NCBI RefSeq assembly: GCF_002379585.1
Contig: NZ_DFUE01000065.1
Location: forward strand, 18,954-40,758
Length of the DNA: 21,805 bases
Reading direction: 5' to 3'
Origin: Pseudomonas sp. UBA4194
GTDB lineage: Bacteria > Pseudomonadota > Gammaproteobacteria > Pseudomonadales > Pseudomonadaceae
A model generated the notes under the pieces. It ran no database searches and was not told the DNA's origin. It saw nothing but the letters and a program-made list of their open reading frames with translations. Every line of letters begins with the position of its first letter. The first letter of the stretch is position 1. Both the position numbers and the translations under genes were made by a program. This document shows, piece after piece, positions 21,751-21,805 of this stretch.

Positions 21751-21805
21751 GCGGATACAGACGATCCGCTTTTAGCCCCCTCTGCCTCAGGGAGAGGGTT
21801 GGGGT
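21751..21805 (-). repeat. Partial copy of the 13303-type repeat, cut by the window edge
   Basis: The reverse strand reads ACCCCAACCCTCTCCCTGAG, then a mutated hairpin arm and CTAAAAGCGGATCG, matching the left arm and inner unit of the element at 13303. It also has the inverted repeat GCGGAT-N7-ATCCGC at 21751-21769. The element continues beyond the window. Confidence 0.75.

Overview
The window reads as chromosome of a fluorescent/putida-type Pseudomonas. It is high in GC with strongly GC3-biased genes and carries two families of short Pseudomonas-type REP hairpins between genes. PcaH, TesB and QuiC closely resemble their P. putida counterparts, and the left-hand gene order (BaiN-like flavoprotein, HDAC-like hydrolase, GNAT, tesB, HAD phosphatase) is the one I recall from P. 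putida. These are judgements from memory and inspection, not from a search. Nineteen protein genes are supported. I see no tRNA, rRNA, CRISPR array, insertion sequence or phage gene.

Layout. 1-4536: conserved housekeeping block. An HDAC-like hydrolase and a flavoprotein run leftward, and GNAT, tesB and a HAD phosphatase run rightward. 4537-6927: an OprB-type porin meets a YpfJ-type zinc metalloprotease head-on, with adjacent stop codons. 6928-8557: pcaHG (protocatechuate 3,4-dioxygenase) behind a PcaQ-like dyad. 8582-14398: a poorly characterised module of an aldo/keto reductase and a 3-ketosteroid-dehydrogenase-like flavoprotein (leftward), a divergent IclR regulator, then a Gfo/Idh/MocA dehydrogenase and a QuiC-like TIM-barrel protein (rightward). 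14491-19144: an anion/cation-symporter-family MFS transporter, then divergently quiC (3-dehydroshikimate dehydratase fused to an HPPD-like domain) and a TetR regulator. 19311-21667: an AroE-type dehydrogenase and a DHA2-type MFS transporter, both leftward.

How it fits together. The right half is a hydroaromatic-acid catabolic region. The porin and MFS carrier could admit quinate or shikimate, the NAD-type AroE paralogue would oxidise it, QuiC would turn 3-dehydroshikimate into protocatechuate, and PcaHG would open the ring. No 3-dehydroquinate dehydratase and none of the later beta-ketoadipate genes lie in the window, so shikimate is the simplest substrate for what is present, and the rest must be encoded elsewhere.

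The most interesting part is the IclR-centred module. The same 15-bp inverted repeat (TAGAAC-N3-GTTCTA, one mismatch in one copy) occurs at the FAD-dehydrogenase/IclR divergent promoter and again in the promoter of the Gfo/Idh gene. This ties four enzyme genes into one probable regulon. The TIM-barrel protein in that regulon keeps the same Glu-Asp-His-Gln-Glu metal-site pattern as QuiC, at nearly the same residue numbers. Together this suggests an undescribed peripheral route that oxidises, dehydrates and desaturates a cyclitol-like or hydroaromatic ring towards protocatechuate. A second pair of related sites (ACTAACYGGTT) lies in the quiC and aroE promoters and probably marks the TetR regulon.
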